Part shown: piece by piece, positions 63,488-64,000 of the stretch
How positions within the stretch are numbered: position 1 is the first letter of the stretch
Layout of the letters: each line of letters begins with the position of its first letter
Position numbers and translations under genes: made by a program
Source of the DNA: Fidelibacterota bacterium
Lineage (GTDB): Bacteria; Marinisomatota; Marinisomatia; Marinisomatales; TCS55
Length of the DNA stretch: 64,000 bases
Reading direction: 5' to 3'
NCBI GenBank assembly: GCA_004124535.1
Contig: SCKQ01000006.1
Coordinates: 7,296-71,295 of the forward strand
Notes under the pieces: generated by a model
Told to the model about the DNA's origin: nothing
Seen by the model: only the letters and a program-made list of their open reading frames with translations
Database searches by the model: none

Positions 63488-64000
63488 ATGGAAAAAATAA
63501 AAGCTGAATACATTTGGATCGATGGCCATAAACCAACTGCCAAATTACGTTCCAAAACAAAAATTATTGACGGTCCTGTTAATAGCTTAGATGATATTCC
63601 AGAGTGGGGTTTTGACGGATCTAGCACCATGCAGGCGGAAGGTCACAACAGCGATTGTATGCTGAAGCCGGTGTATTATGTAAAGGATCCTATTCGTGGC
63701 GGAAAAAACATCTTAGTGATGAATGAAGTGCTCCTCCAGGATGGGTCTGTACATGAATCCAACACACGCGCACACTTGGTTGAAATTGCTGAAAAGCATA
63801 AAGACCATGAACCCTGGTTTGGTATCGAGCAGGAATACACATTTTTCGTGGGACGCTCGCCGCTGGGTTGGCCCGAAGGTGGTTATCCCGCTCCACAAGG
63901 ACCCTTTTACTGCGGTGTAGGTGCCGATGAAGTATTTGGCCGGGATATTGTTGAAGACCATATGGATGCCTGCCTGGAAGCAGGAATAGCATTTTCGGGT
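63488..64000 (+). CDS. Glutamine synthetase, type II (eukaryote-like), truncated by the window end
   Basis: The first 171 residues of a glutamine synthetase that makes glutamine from glutamate and ammonia. The GSII pattern is clear: WGFDGSSTMQAEGHNSDC in the beta-grasp region, GIEQEYTFF with metal-binding glutamates, and GYPAPQGPFYCGVGADEVFG, typical of eukaryotic and GlnII enzymes and not of GSI. The start is ATG at 63488 behind AAGG. The frame stays open to the last base, so the C-terminal half lies outside. The AsnC regulator gene is 27 bases upstream. Confidence 0.93.
   Translation, partial: MEKIKAEYIWIDGHKPTAKLRSKTKIIDGPVNSLDDIPEWGFDGSSTMQAEGHNSDCMLKPVYYVKDPIRGGKNILVMNEVLLQDGSVHESNTRAHLVEIAEKHKDHEPWFGIEQEYTFFVGRSPLGWPEGGYPAPQGPFYCGVGADEVFGRDIVEDHMDACLEAGIAFSG

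Overview
The window is a dense, low-to-moderate G+C stretch of chromosome from a Gram-negative (diderm) bacterium. Lipid A genes (lpxB, lpxK), lipoproteins with lipoboxes, outer-membrane beta-barrels and an ExbB/ExbD/TonB set show an LPS-type outer membrane. A PorV/PorQ-like barrel, secreted FG-GAP/Ig-like proteins, a eukaryote-like GSII glutamine synthetase and the overall gene mix point to the FCB superphylum. A marine Neomarinimicrobiota (SAR406)-like organism is my best guess, but this is inference from gene content without any rRNA or marker tree. I see no prophage, insertion sequence, CRISPR array or rRNA.

Layout. 1-2952: a 5'-truncated phenylalanine 4-hydroxylase, a small TPR lipoprotein and an M32 carboxypeptidase. 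3108-10746: the most interesting block. It is a tight operon encoding an FxLYD-type exported protein, a coiled-coil/TPR (YbgF-like) protein, an outer-membrane barrel with C-terminal TPRs, MotA, MotB, a shortened FliF-like protein and a FliG-like protein, closed by a clear terminator. It looks like the stator, M-ring and C-ring base of a flagellar motor, with no export apparatus, rod, hook or filament genes in view. 10821-16000: a peptide-type ABC importer (binding protein and two permeases), a GCS2-family glutamate-cysteine ligase and a small membrane protein. 16103-19359: frdABCD, a fumarate reductase of the Escherichia coli type, visibly richer in G+C than its surroundings.

19443-30140: on the minus strand tonB, two exbD, exbB, an S41 protease and a barrel protein; then on the plus strand two very large exported FG-GAP propeller/Ig-like proteins. 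30155-34538 (minus): lpxK, a DUF374 acyltransferase, lpxB, an isoprenylcysteine methyltransferase-like protein and a Gfo/Idh oxidoreductase, a probable lipid A/envelope operon. 34698-41716: a membrane protein with an extremely acidic tail, ychF, fabA with a divergent FabI-like reductase, a TPR lipoprotein, an MFS and an EamA transporter, and yqgE.

41924-63460 (plus): housekeeping genes in long overlapping runs: uvrA, a divergent transketolase-like gene, ruvB, queA, ispD-ispF-ispE, tRNA-Gln, prs, rplY, pth, a membrane pyrophosphatase, rpsF-rpsR-rplI (rplI apparently starting with CTG), priA, a PorV-like barrel, an M1 metallopeptidase fused to a barrel-like domain and an Lrp/AsnC regulator. The right edge cuts a GSII-type glutamine synthetase. 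No gap between genes exceeds about 260 bases.
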